From NCBI GenBank assembly GCA_964648465.1, contig CAZYMU010000012.1, forward strand, positions 1-64,000: DNA of 64,000 bases. Reading direction: 5' to 3'. The position numbers were made by a program, and so were the translations under genes. Origin of the DNA: Aminicenans sp964648465. GTDB lineage: Bacteria > Acidobacteriota > Aminicenantia > Aminicenantales > Aminicenantaceae. Each line of letters begins with the position of its first letter. Positions within the stretch are counted from its first letter, which is position 1. Below, piece by piece: positions 25,525 to 33,585 of this stretch. The notes below the pieces were generated by a model. That model was not told the origin of the DNA, made no database searches, and saw only the letters and a list, made by a program, of their open reading frames with translations.

Positions 25525-26071
25525 AAGGAAAGTTTTTTCCCATCAACCTAACCAGGTGACAATTTCCGGGGGGCTTCTAAAAATTTATGGCTTAGGAGTC
25601 CTTATTATAGGTGATAGTGGAATTGGCAAAAGTGAGTGTGCTCTTGAACTTATTTGCCGGAGGCATCGATTCGTGTCGGATGATGTGACCCAAATAGTAA
25701 AGACGGCGAATAATAAGTTAATAGGGTCAGCTCCTTCTCTCAGCCGTGATTTTATGGAAATAAGAGGGTTAGGTATTATAAATATAAGGCGGATTTTTAA
25801 TCCCAAGTCCATCTGCAGGAAAGCAGAAATAAATTTAGTAATTAAGCTTGAAAAATGTGAACAGGGAAAGGAAAATGACCGGCTTGGACTCAAATTGCCC
25901 CAGAGCTATGAAGTTCTGGATAAGAAAATACCACAGATTACTATTCCTGTGGCTCTTGGAAGAAATATTGCTGCCCTGGTTGAAGTAGCCTGCAAAGTCC
26001 ACCTTTTAAGAGAGAAGGGGTGCGATACGTCCCTGGAGATAGTTAAGAAACTCGACCGTGCTATTTCGTAG
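25517..26071 (+). CDS. hprK: HPr kinase/phosphorylase, short form
   Basis: A 184-residue protein made of the kinase domain only: Walker A GDSGIGKSECALELI (about residue 31-45), VSDDVTQI, and the HprK signature MEIRGLGIINIRRIF (about 75-90). Firmicute HprK is about 310 residues with an N-terminal domain that is missing here; short forms are known from alpha-proteobacteria. It phosphorylates HPr on Ser46, present in this window (ptsH). Overlap with ptsN indicates co-translation. Confidence 0.9.
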   Translation: MSRRKVFSHQPNQVTISGGLLKIYGLGVLIIGDSGIGKSECALELICRRHRFVSDDVTQIVKTANNKLIGSAPSLSRDFMEIRGLGIINIRRIFNPKSICRKAEINLVIKLEKCEQGKENDRLGLKLPQSYEVLDKKIPQITIPVALGRNIAALVEVACKVHLLREKGCDTSLEIVKKLDRAIS

Positions 26072-26095
26072 CACGATTAGAGAGAGAAAAAAAAC

Positions 26096-26953
26096 TTGAG
26101 ACACAAAAGATTTCTGATCATTACAGGTATGTCGGGTTCTGGGAAAACAGCTGTCAGTCGTTTTCTAGAGGATTTTGGCTATTATTGTATGGACAATTTG
26201 CCGTCAAAACTTATTCCAAGTTTTGTTGATCTCTGGATGAGAAAAGAGGTTGAGATAGAAAGAGTTGCTCTTGTCGTTGATATCAGGGAAGCAGGTTTTA
26301 TTAAAGAGTTTCCGGAGATTTTAAAGACAATCAGGAAAAAGATATCGCTTTGCTTGATTTTTATTGATGCGTCTGATGAAGTGTTGGTTAAAAGATTCAA
26401 CGAGAGCAGGCGTCCCCATCCGCTGGCAATAGGGAAGTCAATTATAGAGAATGTGTCTTTAGAAAGGAAAAGGCTAGCAACCATAAAAAGGATGGCTGAT
26501 GATGTTATAGATACTAGTTCAACAAGCATTTCTGAGTTAAAAAAGAGATTTGCGAAGAAATTTCTTGCAAACAGCTCTCAAATGATGCAGGTTGTGATTG
26601 TGAGTTTTGGATACAAATACGGAATTCCTCTGGAATCTGATATTGTTTTGGATACCAGGTTTTTGCCGAACCCCTTTTATATTGACATGTTAAGAAATAA
26701 AACTGGTAAGAATGATAGTGTCAGGGAATACGTTATGGGATCAGCAAAAACGAGAATATTTCTTGATGAATTATACCGCTTCGCTGATTACCTAATGCCA
26801 AATTTCGTGGACGAAGGCAAAGGCTACTTGACCATAGCTATTGGATGTACAGGGGGAAAACACAGGTCTGTAGTATTGGCTGACAAACTGAGAGAACACC
26901 TCAGAAGTAAGAAATATAAAACAAGAATTTATCACCGGGATATTCACAAATAA
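26096..26953 (+). CDS. rapZ: RapZ/YvcJ-family nucleotide-binding protein
   Basis: A 285-residue protein with Walker A TGMSGSGKTAVSRFLED (about residue 10), the CMDNLPSKLIPSF region, and the conserved C-terminal GCTGGKHRSVVLADKL. In E. coli RapZ is an RNA-binding adaptor that controls glmS by delivering GlmZ to RNase E; other members bind GTP and UDP-GlcNAc. It lies 24 bp after hprK, in the common rpoN-hpf-ptsN-(hprK)-rapZ order. The start is TTG. Confidence 0.94.
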   Translation: MRHKRFLIITGMSGSGKTAVSRFLEDFGYYCMDNLPSKLIPSFVDLWMRKEVEIERVALVVDIREAGFIKEFPEILKTIRKKISLCLIFIDASDEVLVKRFNESRRPHPLAIGKSIIENVSLERKRLATIKRMADDVIDTSSTSISELKKRFAKKFLANSSQMMQVVIVSFGYKYGIPLESDIVLDTRFLPNPFYIDMLRNKTGKNDSVREYVMGSAKTRIFLDELYRFADYLMPNFVDEGKGYLTIAIGCTGGKHRSVVLADKLREHLRSKKYKTRIYHRDIHK

Positions 26954-27246
26954 AAGTGTGCTCCACTGAAAGCTGGAACATAAAAATCATTGTTTCTTAA
27001 CTATATTGGATTTGATGTCAACTTGTCCATGAGGCCTATTTTTGTTTAGCTTGGATGATTAACGATCCAATCCATCCTATTCCAGCTTGGTGAATTGTGA
27101 AAAATTCCAACGATTGATTTGGAATTCATAAAAATACTTAAGTTTATTAGTATTAAATGGTAAAATGTGAAATGTATTTGTGGAAATTGTCTTGATTAAG
27201 AATAAAAACTGACTCGATATAGTAGGAGGCAGAAAAGAATTATAAA
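26954..27246. other. 293-bp spacer with nested inverted repeats
   Basis: AAGCTGGAA (26970-26978) pairs with TTCCAGCTT (27080-27088), and inside them TTGGAT (27051-27056) pairs with ATCCAA (27065-27070), so the region can fold as a long hairpin on either strand. AGGAGG at 27223-27228 lies 18 bases before the EIIA-Man ATG. No gene or clear promoter is visible. Confidence 0.45.
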
Positions 27247-27651
27247 ATGATAGGTGGAATTATAGTTTGTCATGGAGAGTTAGCTGAAGAGCTTTTAAAT
27301 GCCCTTACGATTATTCTTGGTGAGGCAGTAAACATAGAAGCTATTTCTATTGGCTGGTATGATGATGTTGAAGAATCAAGAAAGAAGATTAACAAATCTA
27401 TGAAAAAAGTTAATCAGAAAAATGGAGTGCTGATTTTTACTGACATGTTTGGCGGGACCCCTTCCAATCTAAGTTTTAGTTTTCTAAAAGATAACGAGAT
27501 TGAGATTATAACGGGAGTGAATCTTCCAATGCTCATTAAATTTGTATCCCTGCAGAGGAGTAACAATCTGAAAGTAGTGGCGAAAAAGGTTGTAGAACAG
27601 GGTAAAAAAAATATCCATCTTGCAAGCGCTCTCTTAAACTCAAAAACTTAA
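27247..27651 (+). CDS. PTS mannose-family EIIA-like protein
   Basis: A 134-residue protein of the EIIA-Man fold: active-site His9 in IIVCHGELAEELL and the dimer-loop motif FTDMFGGTPSNL (about residue 61-72). No EIIB, EIIC or EIID gene is adjacent; HPr and EI follow directly. Stand-alone EIIA-Man proteins in this arrangement occur in many Gram-negatives and are thought to be regulatory. It takes phosphate from HPr-His15. Confidence 0.9.
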   Translation: MIGGIIVCHGELAEELLNALTIILGEAVNIEAISIGWYDDVEESRKKINKSMKKVNQKNGVLIFTDMFGGTPSNLSFSFLKDNEIEIITGVNLPMLIKFVSLQRSNNLKVVAKKVVEQGKKNIHLASALLNSKT

Positions 27652-27666
27652 CATCAGCTTGATTCA

Positions 27667-27936
27667 ATGGTTGTAAAAACGATCACAATAAGAAACAGGC
27701 TAGGACTGCATGCAAGGGCAGCGGTTAAATTGATGAATTTGGCCAATCGGTTTATCTCTTCAGTCAAAATAGAGAAAGATGGAAGTGAAGTCGATGGCAA
27801 AAGCATCCTCGGGATACTTACACTTGCAGCAGTCCAGGGATCTCAGATTACATTGAAAGTTTCAGGAAAAGATGAAAAACAAGCACTGAAAGCGATGGAA
27901 ATTCTCATTGAAAATAAATTCCAGGAGGAAAAGTAG
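27667..27936 (+). CDS. ptsH: phosphocarrier protein HPr
   Basis: An 89-residue protein. His15 in NRLGLHARAAVKL accepts phosphate from EI, and Ser46 in VDGKSILGILTLAA is the target of HprK. Both sites are intact, so both the PEP-driven and the kinase-driven phosphorylation are possible. It lies 15 bp after the EIIA gene and 6 bp before ptsI. Confidence 0.96.
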   Translation: MVVKTITIRNRLGLHARAAVKLMNLANRFISSVKIEKDGSEVDGKSILGILTLAAVQGSQITLKVSGKDEKQALKAMEILIENKFQEEK

Positions 27937-27942
27937 ATTAAG

Positions 27943-29706
27943 ATGGAATATTTCAGGTTAAGAGGAATTGGAGTTTCTCCTGGTATTAGTATAGGCGAAG
28001 TCTTCATGACTGAAAGAGTTGTTTTTACATCACGAAAGGAGGAGATTTCTTCAAGCCAGGTTGAGAAGGAATTGAGACACTTGAAAAACGCGATTGAGCG
28101 AACAAAAGAACAGCTTGTTATTATAAAAGAGGAGATAAAAGAAAAAATTGGGGAAGAACATTCTTTTATTTTTGATGCCCATTTACTAATTCTTGCGGAC
28201 AATTCTTTATTGTCGAGGCTAGAAAGGATAATAAAAGAAGAGAAAACCAGGGCAGAATGGGCAATTTCCCGAGTGCATGATGATGCTATTGAGATTTTTG
28301 AATCTATCACAGATGAATATTTCAGACAGAGAAAATCAGATGTTTCTGATGTTTTATCTAAAATATACAGAAATTTAGAATTTACTGGGCAGAAAAAGGA
28401 AAGTGACGGTGAAGACAGAATCCTAGTTGGCCACGATCTTCTACCTTCAGAGGCCGCATTAAGGCTAAGCCGTGGAAATGTTCTGGCTGTTGCCATCGAT
28501 GTGGGCGGGCAGACCTCACATACTGCCATTCTTGCTCGTTCCTTAAATATCCCTGCTGTAATGGGTCTTCGCAATATTACTCAAAAAGTAAAAAATGGTG
28601 ATTGTTTGATCGTTGATGGAACTGATGGAGAAGTTATTATCAATCCTCCACTAACTATAAAAAAGGAATTTATTGGCAAGAAGAAAAAATATGATGATTA
28701 CCGTAAGGAACTTAGAAAGACAGCTAAATTAAGTCCTTCAACTTTAGATGGAGTGAAGTTTTCTCCATTAGCCAATATAGAACTGCCAGAAGAAGTTAAG
28801 CTTGCCTTTTCTTTGGGCGCGGAAGGGATAGGGCTTTTTAGGTCAGAATTTATCTATTTTAAAAATTCTGCACTTCCCTCAGAGGAGGATCATTTTCGAA
28901 TTTATTCAAGAATTGCCAAAGAAACCTATCCGTTTCCTGTATATATTAGAACCGTGGATGTTGGTGGCGAGAAAAGTTTAAAGCAGTTGAAAATAGAAAA
29001 AGAGCCAAATCCTGCGCTCGGATTGAGAGCTATAAGATTTTCTCTGCGTGAGAGAGGACAGTTCAAAATTCAACTAAGGGCTATTCTTCGAGCAAGTGCC
29101 CAGAAAAATGTCCGGCTTCTTATCCCCATGATAACAGAGATTGAAGAAATCGGTGAAGTGAAACTTCTTATTGATGAAGCTAAAGAAGAACTGAGAGAGA
29201 GGCGGTTAGAGTTTGATAAGGATATTCCTTTGGGAGTAATGATCGAAGTGCCTGCAGCGGCCGCTATAACCGATATCATTGTAAAAGAGGTGGATTATTT
29301 AAGCATAGGCACTAATGATCTTATTCAATATTATTTAGCTGTTGACAGGTCAAATGAGCTCGTATCCTATTTGTTTAAACCCCTTCATCCTTCTGTGCTG
29401 AGATTGCTAAAGTTCATAATTGAAGCTGCTCATAAAGAAGGAAAAGAAGTGACTGTTTGTGGGGAAATGGCTGCAGATCCTCTTTCTGCTATTGTGTTGT
29501 TTGGATTCGGAATAAGAAAATTCAGTATGAACCCTATATTTATTCCAAAAATAAAGAAGGCCTTGCGTTCACTAGAGTCTAAAACTGTGATGAGAATCAT
29601 TCAAAAAGCAATGAAGTTAAAAACAGCTCAGGAGATTGAAGAGTTTATAATTGAGAGCATATTGGTAAAACATCCTGAGGCATTTTTAATGGGGAAAATT
29701 ACATAG
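27943..29706 (+). CDS. ptsI: PTS enzyme I (PEP-protein phosphotransferase)
   Basis: A 587-residue enzyme: N-terminal HPr-binding domain, phosphohistidine motif GGQTSHTAILARSLNIPAV (His about residue 190), and a C-terminal PEP-binding TIM barrel with the ETYPFPVYIRTVDVGGEK stretch and the CGEMAADP motif (Cys about 507). It starts the phosphorelay from PEP to HPr. Last gene of the recJ-to-ptsI block; a repeat fragment lies just downstream. Confidence 0.96.
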   Translation: MEYFRLRGIGVSPGISIGEVFMTERVVFTSRKEEISSSQVEKELRHLKNAIERTKEQLVIIKEEIKEKIGEEHSFIFDAHLLILADNSLLSRLERIIKEEKTRAEWAISRVHDDAIEIFESITDEYFRQRKSDVSDVLSKIYRNLEFTGQKKESDGEDRILVGHDLLPSEAALRLSRGNVLAVAIDVGGQTSHTAILARSLNIPAVMGLRNITQKVKNGDCLIVDGTDGEVIINPPLTIKKEFIGKKKKYDDYRKELRKTAKLSPSTLDGVKFSPLANIELPEEVKLAFSLGAEGIGLFRSEFIYFKNSALPSEEDHFRIYSRIAKETYPFPVYIRTVDVGGEKSLKQLKIEKEPNPALGLRAIRFSLRERGQFKIQLRAILRASAQKNVRLLIPMITEIEEIGEVKLLIDEAKEELRERRLEFDKDIPLGVMIEVPAAAAITDIIVKEVDYLSIGTNDLIQYYLAVDRSNELVSYLFKPLHPSVLRLLKFIIEAAHKEGKEVTVCGEMAADPLSAIVLFGFGIRKFSMNPIFIPKIKKALRSLESKTVMRIIQKAMKLKTAQEIEEFIIESILVKHPEAFLMGKIT

Positions 29707-29710
29707 GCCA

Positions 29711-29757
29711 CGCTTTGCCCCAACCCAACCTACTCTAGATTAGAATCTATCAATAAT
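29711..29757. repeat. dispersed repeat fragment, module C
   Basis: CCAACCCAACCTACTCTAGA through ATCTATCAATAATAA corresponds, with a handful of changes, to 49412-49457 (CCAACCCAGCCTACCCTAGA ... GCTATCAATAGTAA). It lies between convergent ptsI and the cupin gene. Confidence 0.55.
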
Positions 29758-29782
29758 AACGAGATCAAGGGAAACACTTTGT

Positions 29783-30169
29783 TTATTTCCGGCCGTACTC
29801 ATCTTTAAGGCGGACAATGTCAGACTCGCTGGAATCACCTATCCAGATTTCCATGATGCGTGCGGGCTTTGTGCCGATGCAGCGAAGTCTGTGAGATGTT
29901 TTTTTGGGAATGAAGATTTCTTCATTTTCTTTGGGTTTCCAGATATTATTACCTACTGTTACTTCGAAATTATTGTCAAGTATAACCCAGAATTCACTGC
30001 GATGGTTATGATACTGAAGAGACAAAACAGCTCCAGGATTGACTGTAATGATTTTAATGTTTTTTGCCAGTTTATAGGGGAATGCGCGGAATTTTCCCCA
30101 TGGTCGGATATCCTCAATGATTTTTTCCTTAAATTTTTTTTCTTCAAGAATAATTTTATCCTTTTGCAT
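29783..30169 (-). CDS. cupin protein of the phosphomannose-isomerase type II C-terminal family
   Basis: A 128-residue single cupin: RPWGKFRAF near the start, then PGAVLSLQYHNHRSEFWVILDN (metal His pair and Glu) and EEIFIPKKTSHRLRCIG. This is the sugar isomerase cupin that usually forms the C-terminus of bifunctional ManC/GMP proteins. As a stand-alone domain it could isomerise mannose-6-phosphate, but activity is not certain. It is alone between ptsI and ssb. Confidence 0.75.
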   Translation of the reverse strand: MQKDKIILEEKKFKEKIIEDIRPWGKFRAFPYKLAKNIKIITVNPGAVLSLQYHNHRSEFWVILDNNFEVTVGNNIWKPKENEEIFIPKKTSHRLRCIGTKPARIMEIWIGDSSESDIVRLKDEYGRK

Positions 30170-30222
30170 TGTTTATTTCTTAAAACAGGTCAATTAAACC
30201 ACACAAATCTAATCCGGTAATC

Positions 30223-30238
30223 AATCTTGATTAAGATT
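30223..30238. terminator. weak hairpin between cupin and ssb
   Basis: AATCTT-GATT-AAGATT forms a 6-bp A/T-rich stem, downstream of ssb and upstream of the cupin gene. It is too weak to be sure that it stops transcription. Confidence 0.25.
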
Positions 30239-30297
30239 AAATTTTATAAAGATAAAGATGTTCACGTAAAGATATACACTCTAACGGGCTTGACGGA

Positions 30298-30759
30298 TTA
30301 AAAAGGAACTTCACTGTCGTCATCGCTTTCTTCTTCAGGAACTTTTGGAGCTTCTGTTGGAAAGTCAGAGGGATAACTGGATTCTTCACGAGGTTGTTTT
30401 GTTTCTGTGTTTTCCTTTTTACCGAGAAGGATGATATTTTGCGCGTGAATTTCAGTTGTGTATCTCTTGTTTCCATCTCTATCCTGCCAGCTTCGGGTTC
30501 GCAATTTTCCTTCTACCAGAATCTGTTTCCCCTGAATGAGATATTTTTCACAGAATTCTGCAAGCTTTCCCCAAGCTACTATTTTGTGCCATTCAGCACG
30601 GATATCGCTTTCGTTTGTGTTGGGGTTGAAATAGCGTTCGTTAGTAGCTAATGTGAAATTTGCCACAGCTCTTTCTGTTTGGGGAATATATCTCAATTCA
30701 GGATTCCCACCAAGACGCCCGATTAAAATGACCTTGTTTAGACTGTTAATATCTCTCAT
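30298..30759 (-). CDS. ssb: single-stranded DNA-binding protein
   Basis: A 153-residue protein: an OB-fold (MRDINSLNKVILIGRLGGNPELRYI.. to about residue 110), a short disordered linker, and the acidic tip DDDSEVPF that recruits partner proteins such as RecJ, itself encoded here. The gene overlaps cpoB by 14 bp and ends the tol-pal transcript, an unusual place for ssb. Confidence 0.95.
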   Translation of the reverse strand: MRDINSLNKVILIGRLGGNPELRYIPQTERAVANFTLATNERYFNPNTNESDIRAEWHKIVAWGKLAEFCEKYLIQGKQILVEGKLRTRSWQDRDGNKRYTTEIHAQNIILLGKKENTETKQPREESSYPSDFPTEAPKVPEEESDDDSEVPF

Positions 30760-31615
30760 ACTTGGATTCCAATTCTTTGATTTTTTCCTGGGCGATTTTT
30801 GTCTCTTCTTCCAGGGGATATTTGCTTATAAGGAGCTTTAAGGCAGAAATTGCTTCTTCATCTTTCCCAAGTGATATTAAGCTGATTCCCTTTTTTAAAT
30901 AAGCAGCCGGGTTTTTATTACCATTAGGGAAATTGAGAATAAGCTCATTAAATTGTGTGATTGCTTCTTTGAATTTTTCCTGGCTGAAATAACATTCTCC
31001 AATCCAGTATAGGGCGTCATCGACGAGAGGGCTGTCAGAAAATTCGGATTTGTAGATTGTGAAACCTTCGATGGCGAGCTGGAAATTTCCTTTCAGATAA
31101 TCAGAACGGGCCATATTAAAAACTTCGTTAGGGGAAAGATTGGGAGATATTGTTGGTTGGGGATATGTTTCTTCCTTTTGTTCATCTTCTTTCGTGGCAG
31201 CTGTGTCTTTTGGCTGCTCGATCTCTGATTTTTCTTCCTGTTTTGGAGGGGGAATGGAAGCTCTCTTTATTTCTATGAGCTCTACAGATAATTTTGAAAG
31301 GATTGAATAGATCCCGTCTATTTTTTCTAGAATGATCTGATACTGGGCAGGAAGCTTATTTTGATTGTCCTTAGAACTTGCAATTTCGGATTGGAGAAGC
31401 TTACTTGATGTGATGAGTTCTGCTAATTGTCTGTTAACGGCCTGAATGTCTTCTCTGTTTTTTCCTATCTTTTTTTCAAGTTGAAGGATTTGTTGTTTGA
31501 GAAGCTGAATATCTTTGTAGATAAGCTCATAGGTTTTCTTGCTTTTATCTGCCCCTGCAAGCAGGAGAGGAATAAGCAGAATAAGACTTATTCCTGATAA
31601 AATTTTTCTTGCCAT
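30746..31615 (-). CDS. cpoB: Tol-Pal system protein CpoB/YbgF
   Basis: A 289-residue periplasmic protein: signal peptide (MARKILSGISLILLIPLLLAG), an N-terminal coiled coil (about residues 25-105), a Pro/Glu-rich linker, and C-terminal TPR repeats (FNMARSDYLKGNFQLAIEGF, DDALYWIGECYFSQEKFKEA, PAAYLKKGISLISLGKDEEA). CpoB coordinates outer-membrane constriction with peptidoglycan synthesis. It lies 3 bp after pal. Confidence 0.93.
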   Translation of the reverse strand: MARKILSGISLILLIPLLLAGADKSKKTYELIYKDIQLLKQQILQLEKKIGKNREDIQAVNRQLAELITSSKLLQSEIASSKDNQNKLPAQYQIILEKIDGIYSILSKLSVELIEIKRASIPPPKQEEKSEIEQPKDTAATKEDEQKEETYPQPTISPNLSPNEVFNMARSDYLKGNFQLAIEGFTIYKSEFSDSPLVDDALYWIGECYFSQEKFKEAITQFNELILNFPNGNKNPAAYLKKGISLISLGKDEEAISALKLLISKYPLEEETKIAQEKIKELESKYERY

Positions 31616-31618
31616 GGA

Positions 31619-32167
31619 TTATTTTTCTATGATAGTAAATTGAGCACGTCTGTTTTCCTGCCATGAGATTTCATTATGCCCCAGGTCCAGGGGTTGGCTT
31701 TTCCCATAGGAAATGGTTTTTATCCTGTCTTGAGAAATTCCGAGAGAAACAAGGTAGTCAAAAGTACTTTTAGCTCTTTTTTCTCCAAGGGCAAGGTTGT
31801 ACTCTTCTGTTCCCCTTTCGTCACAGTGGCCCTCGATTAAGATTTTTACTGTAGTGAATTTTTTGAGCCATGCCGCATTGCTTTCTAACCCGGGTTTTGC
31901 ATCCTCTCGAATGAAGTACTTGTCAAAGTCGAAATGAATCATTACAAGTGGCGCTTCTGTATTGATCTCTTCAAGAGATTTTTGCATGAAAATTTCTTCT
32001 TCTGTTAATTCAGGCTCCTTGACGACAACTTTTTCTACTTTTTCAACTTTGGGCTGTTCTTTGACCTGAGGAGGTGGCGGGGGGATTTCTTCTACTTGTT
32101 TCCTGCAGGAAACAAGAAAACTAAATGCCAAAAAGCAGGCAAGGAAAATAATGATTAATTTTTTCAT
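31619..32167 (-). CDS. pal: peptidoglycan-associated lipoprotein Pal
   Basis: A 182-residue lipoprotein: signal peptide with lipobox LVSC (Cys21), a Pro-rich tether, then an OmpA-type domain with IEGHCDERGTEEYNLALGEKR, the peptidoglycan-binding signature (Asp and Arg present). It anchors the outer membrane to the wall and binds TolB. A strong AAAGGAG Shine-Dalgarno precedes the ATG, and it has its own promoter candidate in the 125-bp gap after tolB. Confidence 0.96.
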   Translation of the reverse strand: MKKLIIIFLACFLAFSFLVSCRKQVEEIPPPPPQVKEQPKVEKVEKVVVKEPELTEEEIFMQKSLEEINTEAPLVMIHFDFDKYFIREDAKPGLESNAAWLKKFTTVKILIEGHCDERGTEEYNLALGEKRAKSTFDYLVSLGISQDRIKTISYGKSQPLDLGHNEISWQENRRAQFTIIEK

Positions 32168-32218
32168 TGGATCTCCTTTGAAAAATTTTTGTGCATTGCT
32201 GTTGTATTCTGCTTAAGT

Positions 32219-32247
32219 TTTATATAACTAAACTTTTTTAATGTCAA
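32219..32247 (-). promoter_or_regulatory. internal promoter for pal-cpoB-ssb
   Basis: On the minus strand TTGACA (32242-32247), 17 bp, TATAAA (32219-32224); expected transcript start about 32212, a 45-base leader with AAAGGAG. The adjacent 32260-32285 is a tract of TAATATATTA repeats. Confidence 0.7.
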
Positions 32248-32292
32248 CATATGTTAATACAAAGTAATATATTAATATATTAAAAATCTCTA

Positions 32293-33585
32293 TTAATATC
32301 GAGACCAGTCAGGAAGTTTGTTTTCTCCTTTGGATGTAAGACGCCGCAAGTTGGCACCGTCGTAGTCAATAGAGTAAAGCTGTATTGTACCGGTTAAGGT
32401 TGAGGAAAAAATAATGTGCCTTCCATCTGGTGACCAGCACGGCGATTCATTTCTGGCATTGCTTTCTGTGAGTTTAATAATCTGCTGTGTTCGCAGGTTG
32501 AGAACATATATGTCAAATATGGAAAATACCCGGGATACATAAGCTATAGCATATCCAGTAGGAGACCATGAAGGTGCATCATGATAGTTGCCTCCAAAGC
32601 TTACTCTCCTGACATTTGCACCTTCTGCGTCCATGATGTAAATCTGAGGTGTTCCTAATCGGTTGGAGGTGAATGCAATTTCTCGGCTTGTGGGAGACCA
32701 TGAAGGTGCTGTGTCTATGACCTTATTGAAAGTTAATCTTTTTACTCTTTTGCCGTCACTTGTGGAAATGAATATTGCAGAATTACCGTCTTTAAGAGTA
32801 GAAGAAAAAGCCAGTTTTTTTCCGTCAGGCGAAAAGCTCGGGGCGAAATTTGTTCCTATGTTTTTTACCTCGGTTATTGTCCCTTCGTATGGATTTAATA
32901 TATATAACCCTGCCTTATTGTTCCTGTAGGATGTATAAGCAATTTTTTTCCCGTCTACTGACCAGGCTGGCATATAGTCTTTGACCTTGTTGAATGTAAG
33001 TCGGGTCTGGTTGTGGCCGTCGTAGTCCATCATGAAAAGTTCATCATTTCCTGTACGATTGGATATGAAGACGATTTTGGATGTAAAAATGGGTTTTTCG
33101 CCAAAAATTTTCATGACTTCATCTGACATTTTATGTGCTACAAGCCGTAACAACTCCTCTTCTGCCTTATAACGTTTTCCAAATATAAATTTTCCGGCTT
33201 TAACGTCGTAAACCTTTCCTTCAAAGATGATATTGTCTCCGTCACTGTTGGATACTTCTCCCACAAAAAGGATTTTAGCCTGAATTGATTCCCAATCTTT
33301 AAAAAATATTTTTGTTGGGTTAAGAGGTCGGATCCAACTGTAATAGCTTTTCGGGAGGGAGCTAAAAACCCGGCTGTATTTCAAATCAGCAGAAATCACT
33401 TGATGGAGGATGAAAGCAGCTGAAACAGTTTTTTGGGAGGAATCATCAGTGATGAATTTTGGGATTGCTAGAGGGATGGCTGGCATTCCCTCTTTTATGC
33501 TCATAACTACTTCCTGTTGGGGATAAAGAAATATTGCGGTTAGAAGAAAGAAGTTCATGAAGAGAAGAAATGTTTTTTTTATCAT
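32293..33585 (-). CDS. tolB: Tol-Pal system periplasmic protein TolB
   Basis: A 430-residue exported protein: signal peptide (about 1-23), N-terminal alpha/beta domain, then a six-bladed beta-propeller with repeated PSWSPDG/ARNESPCWSPDG-type motifs (SFSPDGKKLAFSS, PSWSPTSREIAFTS, CWSPDGRHIIFSS). It bridges Pal and the TonB/TolA-like protein. It overlaps the upstream gene by 4 bp. Confidence 0.95.
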   Translation of the reverse strand: MIKKTFLLFMNFFLLTAIFLYPQQEVVMSIKEGMPAIPLAIPKFITDDSSQKTVSAAFILHQVISADLKYSRVFSSLPKSYYSWIRPLNPTKIFFKDWESIQAKILFVGEVSNSDGDNIIFEGKVYDVKAGKFIFGKRYKAEEELLRLVAHKMSDEVMKIFGEKPIFTSKIVFISNRTGNDELFMMDYDGHNQTRLTFNKVKDYMPAWSVDGKKIAYTSYRNNKAGLYILNPYEGTITEVKNIGTNFAPSFSPDGKKLAFSSTLKDGNSAIFISTSDGKRVKRLTFNKVIDTAPSWSPTSREIAFTSNRLGTPQIYIMDAEGANVRRVSFGGNYHDAPSWSPTGYAIAYVSRVFSIFDIYVLNLRTQQIIKLTESNARNESPCWSPDGRHIIFSSTLTGTIQLYSIDYDGANLRRLTSKGENKLPDWSRY

